DNA from: JANQPX01 sp039197065 | GTDB taxonomy: Bacteria; Pseudomonadota; Alphaproteobacteria; Geminicoccales; Geminicoccaceae | Direction of reading: 5' to 3' | Assembly (NCBI GenBank): GCA_039197065.1 | Contig: JBCCUL010000004.1 | Coordinates: forward strand, 124,001 to 188,000 | Length of the DNA stretch: 64,000 bases | Shown: positions 8,276 to 16,653 of the stretch, piece after piece | Layout: each line of letters opens with the position of its first letter | Numbering within the stretch: the first letter of the stretch is position 1 | Position numbers and translations under genes: made by a program | Notes under the pieces: model-generated | What the model was told of the DNA's origin: nothing | Databases searched by the model: none | The model's input: the letters and a program-made list of their open reading frames with translations, nothing else

Positions 8276-8449
8276 TCAAATCAGCAGCAGGAATATGATG
8301 ACGGAGAAGAAAACCGCCCAAGGCCAAAGCGGGGGATCCTTCTTCTTGATTGGATCAGCTGCACCGCAGTGGATACAAAGTTTTAGGTTGTTCGCCAGGC
8401 GCTGGCCACAGACCTTGCAATTATCGACCTTGACCTCAGGTTTGCCCAT
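8276..8449 (-). CDS. Small zinc-ribbon membrane protein (57 aa)
   Basis: The reverse strand holds a complete 57-codon gene with AGGGTGG shortly before its ATG. Residues 11-28 carry CKVCG and CIHCG knuckles, followed by a Lys/Pro linker and a C-terminal membrane span (WPWAVFFSVIIFLLLI). The order of parts and the CGQ...CIHCG core are shared with the 82-residue protein encoded just downstream. The pair is probably cotranscribed, with 188 bases between them. The function is unknown. Confidence 0.65.
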   Translation of the reverse strand: MGKPEVKVDNCKVCGQRLANNLKLCIHCGAADPIKKKDPPLWPWAVFFSVIIFLLLI

Positions 8450-8810
8450 CTGACCACCCTAGGCCTACTGCAAGGAAAGGGCGGGATGTCAGTGTGTCGA
8501 AGCTGTAGTTGTTGTCGCACAGATACACTGAAACGACCGAAAAGCGGCCCTGCAAAGCCGGCGATGCGGCAGGAAATCCAAAGGCACTCGGTCGTGTATC
8601 ATTGGTCATTGCAGCGTCGCCGTAAGCAAATCTGCGAGCAATTACAACTATTTGGCGACCAATCAGACGCCAGATGACACTATATATAATGTATTTTAAT
8701 GATTTTTTATAGTGTTGAGGGTGACTGCCAGGGTCGGGCCACGGCTGCGTGACAGCTGGCCAAGTCCCAAGATGCGCCGAATATCCCGCGCTATTGAAGC
8801 CGGCGAAGCC
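8450..8810. other. Intergenic region without a supported gene
   Basis: About 360 bases between the zinc-ribbon gene and the end of the glutamine synthetase-like gene. The only open frame (8486-8677, +) has no ribosome site, no recognisable features and a composition unlike the neighbours. A very AT-rich tract near 8680-8715 stands out but no clear hairpin or promoter could be assigned. Confidence 0.4.
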
Positions 8811-10124
8811 TCAATAAGCGTCCTGATAGGCGCTGCAAACGGCATCATCATCCAGGCCTTTGAGCGTGATGATCTCGTCGCGCTTATGAGCGAGGTAGAT
8901 GTCGATGAAGCCTTCGGGGAACCAGGCGCGTACCTCGCTTGCGGCTTCCAGTTCGTCGAGCGCCGCTTCAAGCGAGTTGGGCAGGCGGCGAAGGCCGCGG
9001 CTTTGAAGAACGGTTTCGTCCAGCAGGGAGAGATCTTCGGCGGTGGCAACCGGTGGCGTCAGGCCGGCCTCGATGCCCGCCGTTCCGGCGTGGACGATAG
9101 CGGCAAGCGCCAGATGGGGGCTCGCGGCAGCGTCACATGCGCGGACTTCGAAATTGAACTGTTCGGCAATCTTGTCCATCGCCCGAACCGGACAGAGGCG
9201 CACCGCGGCTTCGCGATCCTGCGCGCCGAGATTATTGAAGGCGGCGCTCCAGCGATGGGGGATCAGCCGTTCATAGGAGACGACGCTCGGGGCGAGGAAA
9301 GCGACGATCGCCGGAAGATGCTTCAGCACACCTGCGATAAAGGCCCCGGTCGCCTGGCTCATACCTTCCGGACCATCGGCGTCATAGGTGGCGGGTTTGC
9401 CCTCCGCATCTCGAAAGCTCATATGGATATGCACGCCATTGCCGATGCCGCCCGGCTCGACCAGCGGCGCGAAAGAAATGGGGCGGGCGAGACGCTCGCC
9501 GACGGTTCTTACGATCTCGCGGAGGCTGGCGGCCTGATCGGCAATTCCGTGGCCGGTCGCCGGCCCGACCGTCACTTCGTACTGGTTCGGACCATATTCC
9601 TTCATGATGGTGTCGGGTTTGAGGCCAGCCGCACCTAGCGCCGCCATGATGGTTTCGAGGAGTTTGCGCTCGCTTCGAAAAGCGCTCAGCGCATAGCCTT
9701 CGCCCTTCGCGCCGTTGCGCTCGGGCAGATGGAATTCATGTTCGAAGGCGCCAAAAAGCGTGAGCCCTGATGCGGTCTGCAATCGGATGAGCGCCGTCTT
9801 CAGGATCGAGCGCGTGCAGCATTCCCAGGGCCTGCCATCGAGATGAAGCACGTCGCCGAGCGCGAAGTCCTCGATCACATCGTCGTCGCCGAAGTCGATA
9901 CGGGCGCGCGTCGCGGAATCGCCCACCAGCACCAGATCGCCGAGCGCGCCGAAGGGGCTTTGGGCGATGGTGTCGAAGCAGGTGATCTGCACATTGGTCG
10001 GAGTCCAGCCCACCACCAGCTCGCCGCTCTCATTCGCAATGGCCGCTGGCAAAGCCTTGCCGCGCAGCTTGCCGGCAACATCGCTGGTGCAGAGATGGAT
10101 CAGAGGCTCGGACAAAGGCGGCAT
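8811..10124 (-). CDS. Glutamine synthetase family protein (gamma-glutamyl amine ligase type)
   Basis: The 437-residue product has the GlnA catalytic domain: EHEF at the first metal site, GNGVHIHMSF with the His of the second site, the ATP and glutamate-binding stretch VSYERLIPHRWS, and a conserved C-terminal block VRACDAAASPHLALAA. The N-terminal domain (LIHLCTSDVAGKLRGKALP) is the short beta-grasp type. These traits fit the GlnA-like/PuuA-like group that joins glutamate to amines rather than the housekeeping enzyme, which has a different adenylylation loop and about 470 residues. The ATG at 10124 has a GGGAGTG site and is preferred over an upstream start at 10169. A class III aminotransferase and a polyamine-type importer elsewhere in the window could belong to the same amine metabolism. 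Confidence 0.88.
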   Translation of the reverse strand: MPPLSEPLIHLCTSDVAGKLRGKALPAAIANESGELVVGWTPTNVQITCFDTIAQSPFGALGDLVLVGDSATRARIDFGDDDVIEDFALGDVLHLDGRPWECCTRSILKTALIRLQTASGLTLFGAFEHEFHLPERNGAKGEGYALSAFRSERKLLETIMAALGAAGLKPDTIMKEYGPNQYEVTVGPATGHGIADQAASLREIVRTVGERLARPISFAPLVEPGGIGNGVHIHMSFRDAEGKPATYDADGPEGMSQATGAFIAGVLKHLPAIVAFLAPSVVSYERLIPHRWSAAFNNLGAQDREAAVRLCPVRAMDKIAEQFNFEVRACDAAASPHLALAAIVHAGTAGIEAGLTPPVATAEDLSLLDETVLQSRGLRRLPNSLEAALDELEAASEVRAWFPEGFIDIYLAHKRDEIITLKGLDDDAVCSAYQDAY

Positions 10125-10313
10125 CAAACACTCCCGGCGTTTCTCAATTCGACAGCTGATGACCGACAATTGTCATGGATCACGTGACGTTTGAAAAGAT
10201 CACGCCGCCCCCCCGAGGTATCAACCACTTATCGCGAGCTGCGACTAAGTCAGCCTGAAAGTCGGGAGCGCTCCATCCAAGCTCAGGCAAGTCCAGCCCG
10301 CGGCGGCTCGCCG

Positions 10314-11453
10314 CTAATCGCGGAGGTCGCCGAAGAGGTCTTTGACTTTGGAGAAGAAGCCTTCGGATTCGGGGTGGGTGGCGCTGCCGCCGCCTTCTTC
10401 TTCGAACTCGCGCAGGAGCTCTTTTTGGCGCTTGGTCAGATTGACCGGGGTTTCGACGACGAGCTCTGCGAACATGTCGCCCCTGGCCTTGCTGTTGAGT
10501 TCGGTCATGCCCTTGCCGCGCAGGCGAAAGCGATGACCGGTCTGGGTGCCTTCAGGCACCTGAAGGCGTGTGCGGTTGCCGTCGATGGTGGGCACTTCGA
10601 TCTGGCCACCGAGGGCTGCGGTCGAGAGTGGGATGGGCACACGGCACTGGATGTTGGCGCCGTCGCGCTGGAACATGCGATGCGGCGCAACGCTTACGAA
10701 GATGTAGAGATCACCCGGCGTGCCGCCGCGCATGCCGGCCTCGCCCTCGCCGGTAAGGCGGATGCGCGTGCCGTCCTCAACACCCGGTGGAATTTTGACC
10801 GACAGGTTTTTTTCGCGATGCACGCGGCCCTGTCCGTTGCAGACCTCACAAGGATCGGTGATCACCCGACCCGAGCCGCCGCAGGTGGGGCAGGTGCGCT
10901 CAACGGTGAAAAAGCCCTGCTGCGCGCGCACCCGGCCGGAACCGCGGCAGGTCGAGCAGACGGTCGGCGCCGAGCCTTCCTTACTGCCTGTGCCATCGCA
11001 AGCGTCACAGCGGACGGTGGTCGGTACTTTGAGCTGCGCCTGCTTGCCCTCGAATGCTTCTTCGAGAGAAATCTCCAGATTATAGCGAAGATCTGATCCT
11101 CGGCTTTGCGATCCGCGTCCGCGCGACCCGCCCATGAAATCGCCGAAGAGATCATCGAATACATCGGCAAAACTGCCGAAGTCGAACTGACCGCCAGCGC
11201 CCGGCCTGCCGCCACCGCCGCCGCCGTTCTGAAAGGCGGCATGTCCGAACTGGTCGTAGGCGGCGCGCTTCTGATCGTCTTTCAGGATCTCGTAAGCTTC
11301 GTTGAGCTCCTTGAAACGCTGCTCGGCTTCTTTGTCACCGGGATTGCGATCGGGATGATGCTTCATCGCCGCCTTGCGGAAGGCGGATTTGATTTCGCTC
11401 GCCGATGCCTGACGGCCAACACCTAGAGTTTCGTAATAGTCCTGCTTCGACAT
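10314..11453 (-). CDS. dnaJ: Chaperone protein DnaJ
   Basis: The 379-residue product has a J domain with the HPD motif (about 33-35), a Gly/Phe-rich linker (about 75-110), four zinc-binding CxxCxGxG repeats (CDACDGTG, CSTCRGSG, CPTCGGSG, CEVCNGQG, about 145-210) and two C-terminal substrate domains. This is the full-length type I DnaJ architecture. It stimulates the ATPase of DnaK and presents unfolded clients to it. The gene lies 107 bases downstream of dnaK in the same direction, the usual order, and is probably read from the same heat-shock promoter. Confidence 0.98.
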   Translation of the reverse strand: MSKQDYYETLGVGRQASASEIKSAFRKAAMKHHPDRNPGDKEAEQRFKELNEAYEILKDDQKRAAYDQFGHAAFQNGGGGGGRPGAGGQFDFGSFADVFDDLFGDFMGGSRGRGSQSRGSDLRYNLEISLEEAFEGKQAQLKVPTTVRCDACDGTGSKEGSAPTVCSTCRGSGRVRAQQGFFTVERTCPTCGGSGRVITDPCEVCNGQGRVHREKNLSVKIPPGVEDGTRIRLTGEGEAGMRGGTPGDLYIFVSVAPHRMFQRDGANIQCRVPIPLSTAALGGQIEVPTIDGNRTRLQVPEGTQTGHRFRLRGKGMTELNSKARGDMFAELVVETPVNLTKRQKELLREFEEEGGGSATHPESEGFFSKVKDLFGDLRD

Positions 11454-11560
11454 GCCCGTTGTCTATCGAACGCTCTGGCGGATCACAATAGAAAAACGGA
11501 AGCGACCGGATGCTGCCCCCAGCATCCGGTCCCGAACCTGTGCAAGCCCGATCTCCCTAT

Positions 11561-13501
11561 TCAAGCGGACTTCTTCTTGTCGTCGTCGACCTCTTCGAAG
11601 TCGGCATCGACGACATCGTCATTCGCATTGCCGGATGCACCATCGTCGCCTGCGGGTCCGCCCGCCGCATCGCCTGCGGCAGCTTCAGTTTCCGCCTGCT
11701 GCTTGTACATCGCCTCGCCCAGCTTCATGGAGGCTTGTGCAAGCGCGTCGGTCTTGGCCTTCAGATCCTCGAGATCGTCGCCATCGAGCACAGACTTGAG
11801 ATCGGTGACCGCCTGCTCGATCGCGGCCTTGTCGCTCGCGTCGATCTGCTCACCGAACTCGCCGAGCGATTTCTCGGTCGAGTAGATCAGGCTGTCCGCC
11901 TGGTTTCGCGCCTCGATGAACTCCTTCTTCTTCTTGTCCTCTTCGGCGTTCTCCTCCGCCTCCTGGACCATGCGCTCGATCTCTTTCTCGTCGAGACCGC
12001 CGGAAGCCTGGATGCGGATCTGCTGTTCCTTGCCGGTCGCCTTGTCTTTGGCCGAGACATTGACGATACCGTTGGCGTCGATGTCGAAGGTGACCTCGAT
12101 CTGCGGCATGCCACGCGGGGCCGGCGGAATGCCGACGAGATCGAACTGGCCGAGCACTTTGTTGTCGGCCGCCATCTCGCGCTCACCCTGGGAGACCCGG
12201 ATGGTCACCGCGTTCTGATTGTCGTCGGCGGTGGAGAACACCTGGCTCTTCTTGGTCGGGATCGTCGTGTTGCGGTCGATGATGCGCGTGAACACACCGC
12301 CCAGCGTCTCGATACCCAGCGACAGCGGGGTGACGTCGAGAAGGAGGACATCCTTGACCTCGCCGGAGAGCACGGCCGCCTGAATGGCAGCACCGATCGC
12401 AACGACCTCGTCCGGGTTGACGCCCTTGTGGGGGTCCTTGCCGAAGAAGTTCTTGACCGTTTCGATCACCTTGGGCATGCGCGTCATGCCGCCGACCAGA
12501 ATGACCTCGTCGACGTCGCCGGGGCTGAGACCGGCGTCCTTCAAGGCCTTCTTGCAGGGATCGATCGTGCGGTCGATCAGATCGCCAACCAACATCTCAA
12601 GCTTGGCGCGGCTGATCTTCAGGGTCAAATGCTTCGGACCCGAGGCATCGGCGGTGATGAAGGGAAGATTGATCTCGGTCTGCGCGGTCGAGGAGAGCTC
12701 GATCTTCGCCTTCTCGGCCGCTTCCTTCAGGCGCTGCAAGGCGAGCTTGTCGCCACGCAGGTCAATGCCTTGATCCTTCTTGAACTCGTCCGCCATGTAA
12801 TCGATCAGGCGAAGGTCGAAGTCCTCACCACCGAGGAAGGTGTCACCATTGGTGGCCTTCACCTCGAACACGCCATCGCCGATCTCGAGGATGGACACGT
12901 CGAACGTGCCGCCGCCGAGGTCATAGACCGCGATGGTCTGGGAGTTGGACTTGTCGAGACCATAGGCGAGCGCCGCCGCGGTCGGCTCGTTGATGATGCG
13001 CAGAACGTCAAGACCGGCGATCTTGCCGGCATCCTTGGTCGCCTGGCGCTGGCTGTCGTTGAAATAGGCCGGGACCGTGATCACCGCCTTGTCGACGGTC
13101 TCGCCAAGATGGCGTTCCGCGGTCTCCTTCATCTTCTTCAGGATGGAGGCGCTGATCTGGGAAGGTGCCCGCTTTTCGCCCTGGGCCTCGACCCAGGCAT
13201 CGCCATTATCCGCCTTGACGATGCTGTAAGGCACCATCTCGACATCCTTCTTGACGACAGGATCGTCGAACCGGCGGCCGATCAGACGCTTCACCGCGAA
13301 GACGGTGTTGGTCGGATTGGTGACCGCCTGGCGCTTGGCCGGCATGCCCACCAGGGTTTCGCCATCGTCGGTGAACGCCACCATCGACGGCGTCGTCCGC
13401 ATGCCCTCTTCATTTTCGATCACGCGGGCGTTCTTGCCCTCCATGACCGCAACGCAGCTGTTGGTCGTTCCAAGATCGATACCGATAATCTTATTGCTCA
13501 T
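11561..13501 (-). CDS. dnaK: Molecular chaperone DnaK (Hsp70)
   Basis: The 646-residue product opens with GIDLGTTNSCVAVMEG, the Hsp70 phosphate-binding signature. It then shows VYDLGGGTFDVSIL and ILVGGMTRMPKV of the nucleotide-binding domain (about 1-385). The substrate-binding domain includes DVTPLSLGIETLGG, and a helical lid and acidic Gly-rich tail end the protein. It is the ATP-driven core of the DnaK-DnaJ-GrpE folding system in the cytoplasm. grpE is not in this window. A heat-shock type promoter candidate lies 170-200 bases upstream. Confidence 0.99.
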   Translation of the reverse strand: MSNKIIGIDLGTTNSCVAVMEGKNARVIENEEGMRTTPSMVAFTDDGETLVGMPAKRQAVTNPTNTVFAVKRLIGRRFDDPVVKKDVEMVPYSIVKADNGDAWVEAQGEKRAPSQISASILKKMKETAERHLGETVDKAVITVPAYFNDSQRQATKDAGKIAGLDVLRIINEPTAAALAYGLDKSNSQTIAVYDLGGGTFDVSILEIGDGVFEVKATNGDTFLGGEDFDLRLIDYMADEFKKDQGIDLRGDKLALQRLKEAAEKAKIELSSTAQTEINLPFITADASGPKHLTLKISRAKLEMLVGDLIDRTIDPCKKALKDAGLSPGDVDEVILVGGMTRMPKVIETVKNFFGKDPHKGVNPDEVVAIGAAIQAAVLSGEVKDVLLLDVTPLSLGIETLGGVFTRIIDRNTTIPTKKSQVFSTADDNQNAVTIRVSQGEREMAADNKVLGQFDLVGIPPAPRGMPQIEVTFDIDANGIVNVSAKDKATGKEQQIRIQASGGLDEKEIERMVQEAEENAEEDKKKKEFIEARNQADSLIYSTEKSLGEFGEQIDASDKAAIEQAVTDLKSVLDGDDLEDLKAKTDALAQASMKLGEAMYKQQAETEAAAGDAAGGPAGDDGASGNANDDVVDADFEEVDDDKKKSA

Positions 13502-13670
13502 GCCACACTTCCACGCCTGAGACTTCTTCGTCGGATCCGGGACCGCCCATTACGGAATCGTCGGATCCAAGTTGACCTGGCCGAGCCACGCTCGACCCCT
13601 TTCGCCGGATCGGCAACCATTGCGCGCTTATCAAGCCGCGGGCCGCTCCATTTTCATGATCAGGATCTGC

Positions 13671-13699
13671 ATATAAGAAGCGAAATTGGGCACTACAAC
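13671..13699 (-). promoter_or_regulatory. Candidate sigma32-type promoter of dnaKJ
   Basis: Read on the reverse strand, GTTGTA and CTTATAT are 16 bases apart. CTTATAT fits the alphaproteobacterial heat-shock -10 form CYTATNT, while the -35 is only a partial match to CTTGAA. The position 170-198 bases before the dnaK start is reasonable for a leader of this gene. No CIRCE (HrcA) repeat was seen between 13502 and 13700. Confidence 0.35.
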
Positions 13700-13975
13700 C
13701 ATTGCCGGAAGGTGAAATTGCGTGTTTTACGCATCAGGCCCGAGGAAGGCTTGGGACTGAGACTGTCTCGGATTTGATAACAGCTTCAGGATGGGTCACG
13801 GACCTTCGACGCGTCTGCCCTTGCCTCAGGAAAAGCCCCGACCAAGCCAGTCGCATGGGCGAAGGCGATGGTGAGAGATCATCGGAAACGGCCGATTGGA
13901 TGTGATCTCCTGACATGAGGGTGTCAGGAGATCTGTGCTCCGTTGCAGCCCCGCAAACAACAAAGGAGACGGACG

Positions 13976-14356
13976 ATGATCGCCTATGTCACGATCGGTA
14001 TCACCGATATCCGCCGCGCCGCGAAGTTCTATGAGCCGCTGGCCGAGGAACTGCGAGCCAGTCGGTTCATGGGCAGTGAAGAAGAGAACTTCATCGCTTG
14101 GATGGGAGCGGACAACGCACCGGGGATCGGCATCATGCACCCCTTCGATGGCAAGCCCGCCACCGTCGGCAACGGTATGATGGTTGCCCTGCAAGCGAAG
14201 GACCCAGAGCAAGTGAAGGCGCTCTACGATCTAGCCCTCGCCAATGGCGGCAGCTGCGAAGGCGAACCTGGACCGCGCGAGGGTGGCAGTTTCTATGCAG
14301 GCTATTTTCGCGACCCGGACGGCAACAAGCTGAATGCCTTCTGCATGACAGGATAA
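13976..14356 (+). CDS. VOC (glyoxalase/bleomycin resistance) superfamily protein
   Basis: The 126-residue product begins MIAYVTIGITDIRRAAKFYEPL, the first beta-alpha-beta unit of a VOC module, and ends with GYFRDPDGNKLNAFC, the typical last strand carrying the Asp-Pro-Asp-Gly turn. It is a single module pair and would act as a homodimer. An AAGGAG precedes the ATG. Such proteins include lyases, dioxygenases and binding proteins; the metal ligands are not clear enough to predict a reaction. Small stand-alone relatives are common in alphaproteobacteria. Confidence 0.88.
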   Translation: MIAYVTIGITDIRRAAKFYEPLAEELRASRFMGSEEENFIAWMGADNAPGIGIMHPFDGKPATVGNGMMVALQAKDPEQVKALYDLALANGGSCEGEPGPREGGSFYAGYFRDPDGNKLNAFCMTG

Positions 14357-14456
14357 ACTCTGCGGCATTTCCGGTTTTCCACCGAAACTCGCCTTTAGAT
14401 AGTCGCCACAGCCCGCCACGGATCTCATCACTACAGCCCGACGGCGCCGCCGTCCC

Positions 14457-14477
14457 AGTCAACGAGGTGGCAGCGCC
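14457..14477. repeat. Copy 1 of a dispersed 21-bp repeat
   Basis: AGTCAACGAGGTGGCAGCGCC occurs here, just beyond the 3' end of moaA. Close copies lie at 51992-52012 (one mismatch) and 38020-38040 (more diverged). In each case flanking bases can form a short stem around the AGTCAA core. All three sit next to gene 3' ends. Confidence 0.45.
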
Positions 14478-14505
14478 GTCCAAGGCGACGACGCCCCGCG
14501 TCGGG

Positions 14506-15498
14506 TTAGCCGCCGGTGACGCTCATATGCCTCGAGACTGCGGGGCGGGCGTCGCGGCGGTCGATGACGAAATCGTGGCCTTTGGGCTTCCTGGAAATGC
14601 CCTCGAGGATCGCCTGCTTCACCAGATCATTGCCCTCCGAGGCGCGGAGCGGCGTGCAGAGATCGGCCTCGTCGTCCTGGCCCAGGCACATATACATGCG
14701 GCCGGTGCAGGTGATGCGTACCCGGTTGCAGCTTTCACAGAAATTATGGGTGAGCGGCGTGATGAAGCCGAGGCGGCCGCCGGTTTCCTCGATCCGGACA
14801 TAGCGCGCCGGGCCACCGGTGCGGTCGGGGAGGTCAGTGAGGGTCCAGCGGGTTTCGAGATCGGCGCGCACCCTGGAGAGCGGCAGATACTGGTCGGTGC
14901 GATCCTCGTCGATCTCGCCAAGCGGCATCGTCTCGATCAAGGTGAGGTCATAGCCCTGTTCGCCGCACCAGCGGATCATATGGTCGAACTCGGTGTCGTT
15001 CACGCCCTTGAGGGCGACGGCGTTGATCTTGATGGCGAGACCGGCCGCCTTGGCGGCAGCGATGCCGGCCATGACCTTGTCGTATTTGCCCCAGCGGGTA
15101 ATCTTTTCGAAATTTTCCTTATCCAGCGTATCGACCGAAACATTGATGCGGCGCACGCCAGCATCCACAAGCTCGTCGGCGAAACGTTCCAGCTGGCTGC
15201 CATTGGTGGTGACCGTCAGCTCCTCAAGGCCACCGCCGTCCAAGTGGTGCCCGAGCGAGCGGAACAGGGTCATGATGTCCCGGCGCACCAACGGCTCGCC
15301 GCCCGTCAGGCGGATCTTCTTGACGCCGAGCTCGATGAAGGCCGTCGATAGGCGATCAAGCTCTTCCAGGGTCAAGAGATCCTTTTTCGGCAAGAACGTC
15401 ATGTTCTCCGCCATGCAGTAGACGCAGCGAAAATCGCAGCGGTCCGTCACGGAGATACGTATGTAGTTCACCTGTCGATCGAAGGGGTCGATCATCAT
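14506..15498 (-). CDS. moaA: GTP 3',8-cyclase MoaA
   Basis: The 330-residue radical SAM enzyme catalyses the first step of molybdenum cofactor synthesis, turning GTP into the cyclic precursor together with MoaC. The N-terminal cluster motif CDFRCVYC (CX3CX2C) and the C-terminal CESCNRVRITCTGRMYMC (CX2CX13C) are both present. The protein ends in the double Gly tail needed for activity. The ATG at 15498 is directly followed by a second Met; a longer open frame upstream (to 15876) encodes a Ser/Arg-rich extension foreign to the family. A molybdoenzyme user, formate dehydrogenase, is implied by fdoI at 1.5 kb. Confidence 0.96.
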   Translation of the reverse strand: MMIDPFDRQVNYIRISVTDRCDFRCVYCMAENMTFLPKKDLLTLEELDRLSTAFIELGVKKIRLTGGEPLVRRDIMTLFRSLGHHLDGGGLEELTVTTNGSQLERFADELVDAGVRRINVSVDTLDKENFEKITRWGKYDKVMAGIAAAKAAGLAIKINAVALKGVNDTEFDHMIRWCGEQGYDLTLIETMPLGEIDEDRTDQYLPLSRVRADLETRWTLTDLPDRTGGPARYVRIEETGGRLGFITPLTHNFCESCNRVRITCTGRMYMCLGQDDEADLCTPLRASEGNDLVKQAILEGISRKPKGHDFVIDRRDARPAVSRHMSVTGG

Positions 15499-15805
15499 GG
15501 GCGGATCCGCTCCCTGCTGACTAAGCTTTCCGGCATGTCCCTGTTCGGGCCCTTGTCGCATGCGAGGCAGGCCCGCAGCTTTGCCGACGTTCCTAATGTA
15601 GGGTGGGCGATGCCGATTGTGAATGTCCGGAATCGGCTCAAGATATCTCTGACTTCGGCATTTTCTTGACGATCGGGGAACACTCGCACCAAGGTACCCC
15701 CGTGGCCATGAGTCCGACGGGTGAGCAGATGCCGGCGCTGACATGGAGCGACATGATCTTGAGAAAGACCAGGCCTTGAACAACGGCTTGCCGGACGAAC
15801 CCGAG

Positions 15806-16579
15806 ATGAAAGCCGCGGACATGCGGATCGGCTTTCGCGCGGCTGATAGCGAGGAGGCGAGGAGCGCACTCGCCAAGCTACGCCATCGTTACGGCGATGC
15901 CGCCAACGACGAAGCCGACGTCCTGGTGGCGCTCGGCGGTGACGGCTTCATGCTGGAAACCCTGCATGCCACCATGGAGCGGCCCGTGCCGATCTACGGC
16001 ATGAACCTTGGCACGGTCGGTTTTCTCTTGAACGAGTTTCAAAGCAATCAGCTGATCGAGCGTCTGGACGATGCCGTCGCCGTCGGCCTTCATCCGCTCC
16101 GCATGCGCGCGACCCTGGATGACGGCACGGTGCGAGGCGGCCTTGCCATCAACGAGGTTTCGCTTTTCAGAGAAACCCGCCAGGCGGCCAAGATCAGAAT
16201 TTCGATCGACGGCGTGATCCGCATGGAGGAGCTGGTCTGCGACGGCGTCATGGTGGCCACGCCCGCCGGCAGCACGGCCTATAACCTCTCAGCCCACGGG
16301 CCGATCCTGCCGACCACCTCCAAGCTCCTGGCGCTGACTCCGATCAACGCCTTTCGCCCGAGACGCTGGCGCGGCGCCATCATGCCGAACAACAGCCATT
16401 TTCGCTTCGAGGTGATGTCACACAAGAAACGCCCGGTCAGCGCTGTTGCCGATTCCACCGAAATGCGCGACGTCACCGAGGTCGAGGTCTGGGAAGATCA
16501 CACCAAGAGCCTGACCCTCCTGTTCGACCCCGAACACGACCTCGAAGAACGCATCCTCAACGAGCAATTCGTCCCCTAA
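15806..16579 (+). CDS. nadK: NAD kinase
   Basis: The 257-residue product phosphorylates NAD to NADP. It shows the nucleotide-binding VALGGDGFMLETLH, YGMNLGTVGFLLNE, the NEVSL motif and GSTAYNLSAHGPI, all diagnostic. The start is not certain: ATG codons occur at 15743, 15806 and 15821. The one at 15806 gives the usual family length and an N-terminus (MKAADMRIGFRA) like other alphaproteobacterial enzymes. It is divergent from moaA with about 300 bases between the two starts. Confidence 0.94.
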   Translation: MKAADMRIGFRAADSEEARSALAKLRHRYGDAANDEADVLVALGGDGFMLETLHATMERPVPIYGMNLGTVGFLLNEFQSNQLIERLDDAVAVGLHPLRMRATLDDGTVRGGLAINEVSLFRETRQAAKIRISIDGVIRMEELVCDGVMVATPAGSTAYNLSAHGPILPTTSKLLALTPINAFRPRRWRGAIMPNNSHFRFEVMSHKKRPVSAVADSTEMRDVTEVEVWEDHTKSLTLLFDPEHDLEERILNEQFVP

Positions 16580-16653
16580 AAGTCGTCTGAACCTTTTAAA
16601 GGCTCGCTGATCGGAAAGGCGTGCCATAGCCTTTTGCCGGGAGTTGGCGCCGC

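Noticed and set aside
8486..8677. A 63-codon + frame near the AT-rich tract
   Set aside because: No ribosome site, no pattern and biased composition; treated as intergenic.
11510..13777. A 755-codon open frame on the + strand opposite dnaK
   Set aside because: It is the antisense of the conserved dnaK gene, has no ribosome site and shows the amino acid bias expected from a shadow frame.
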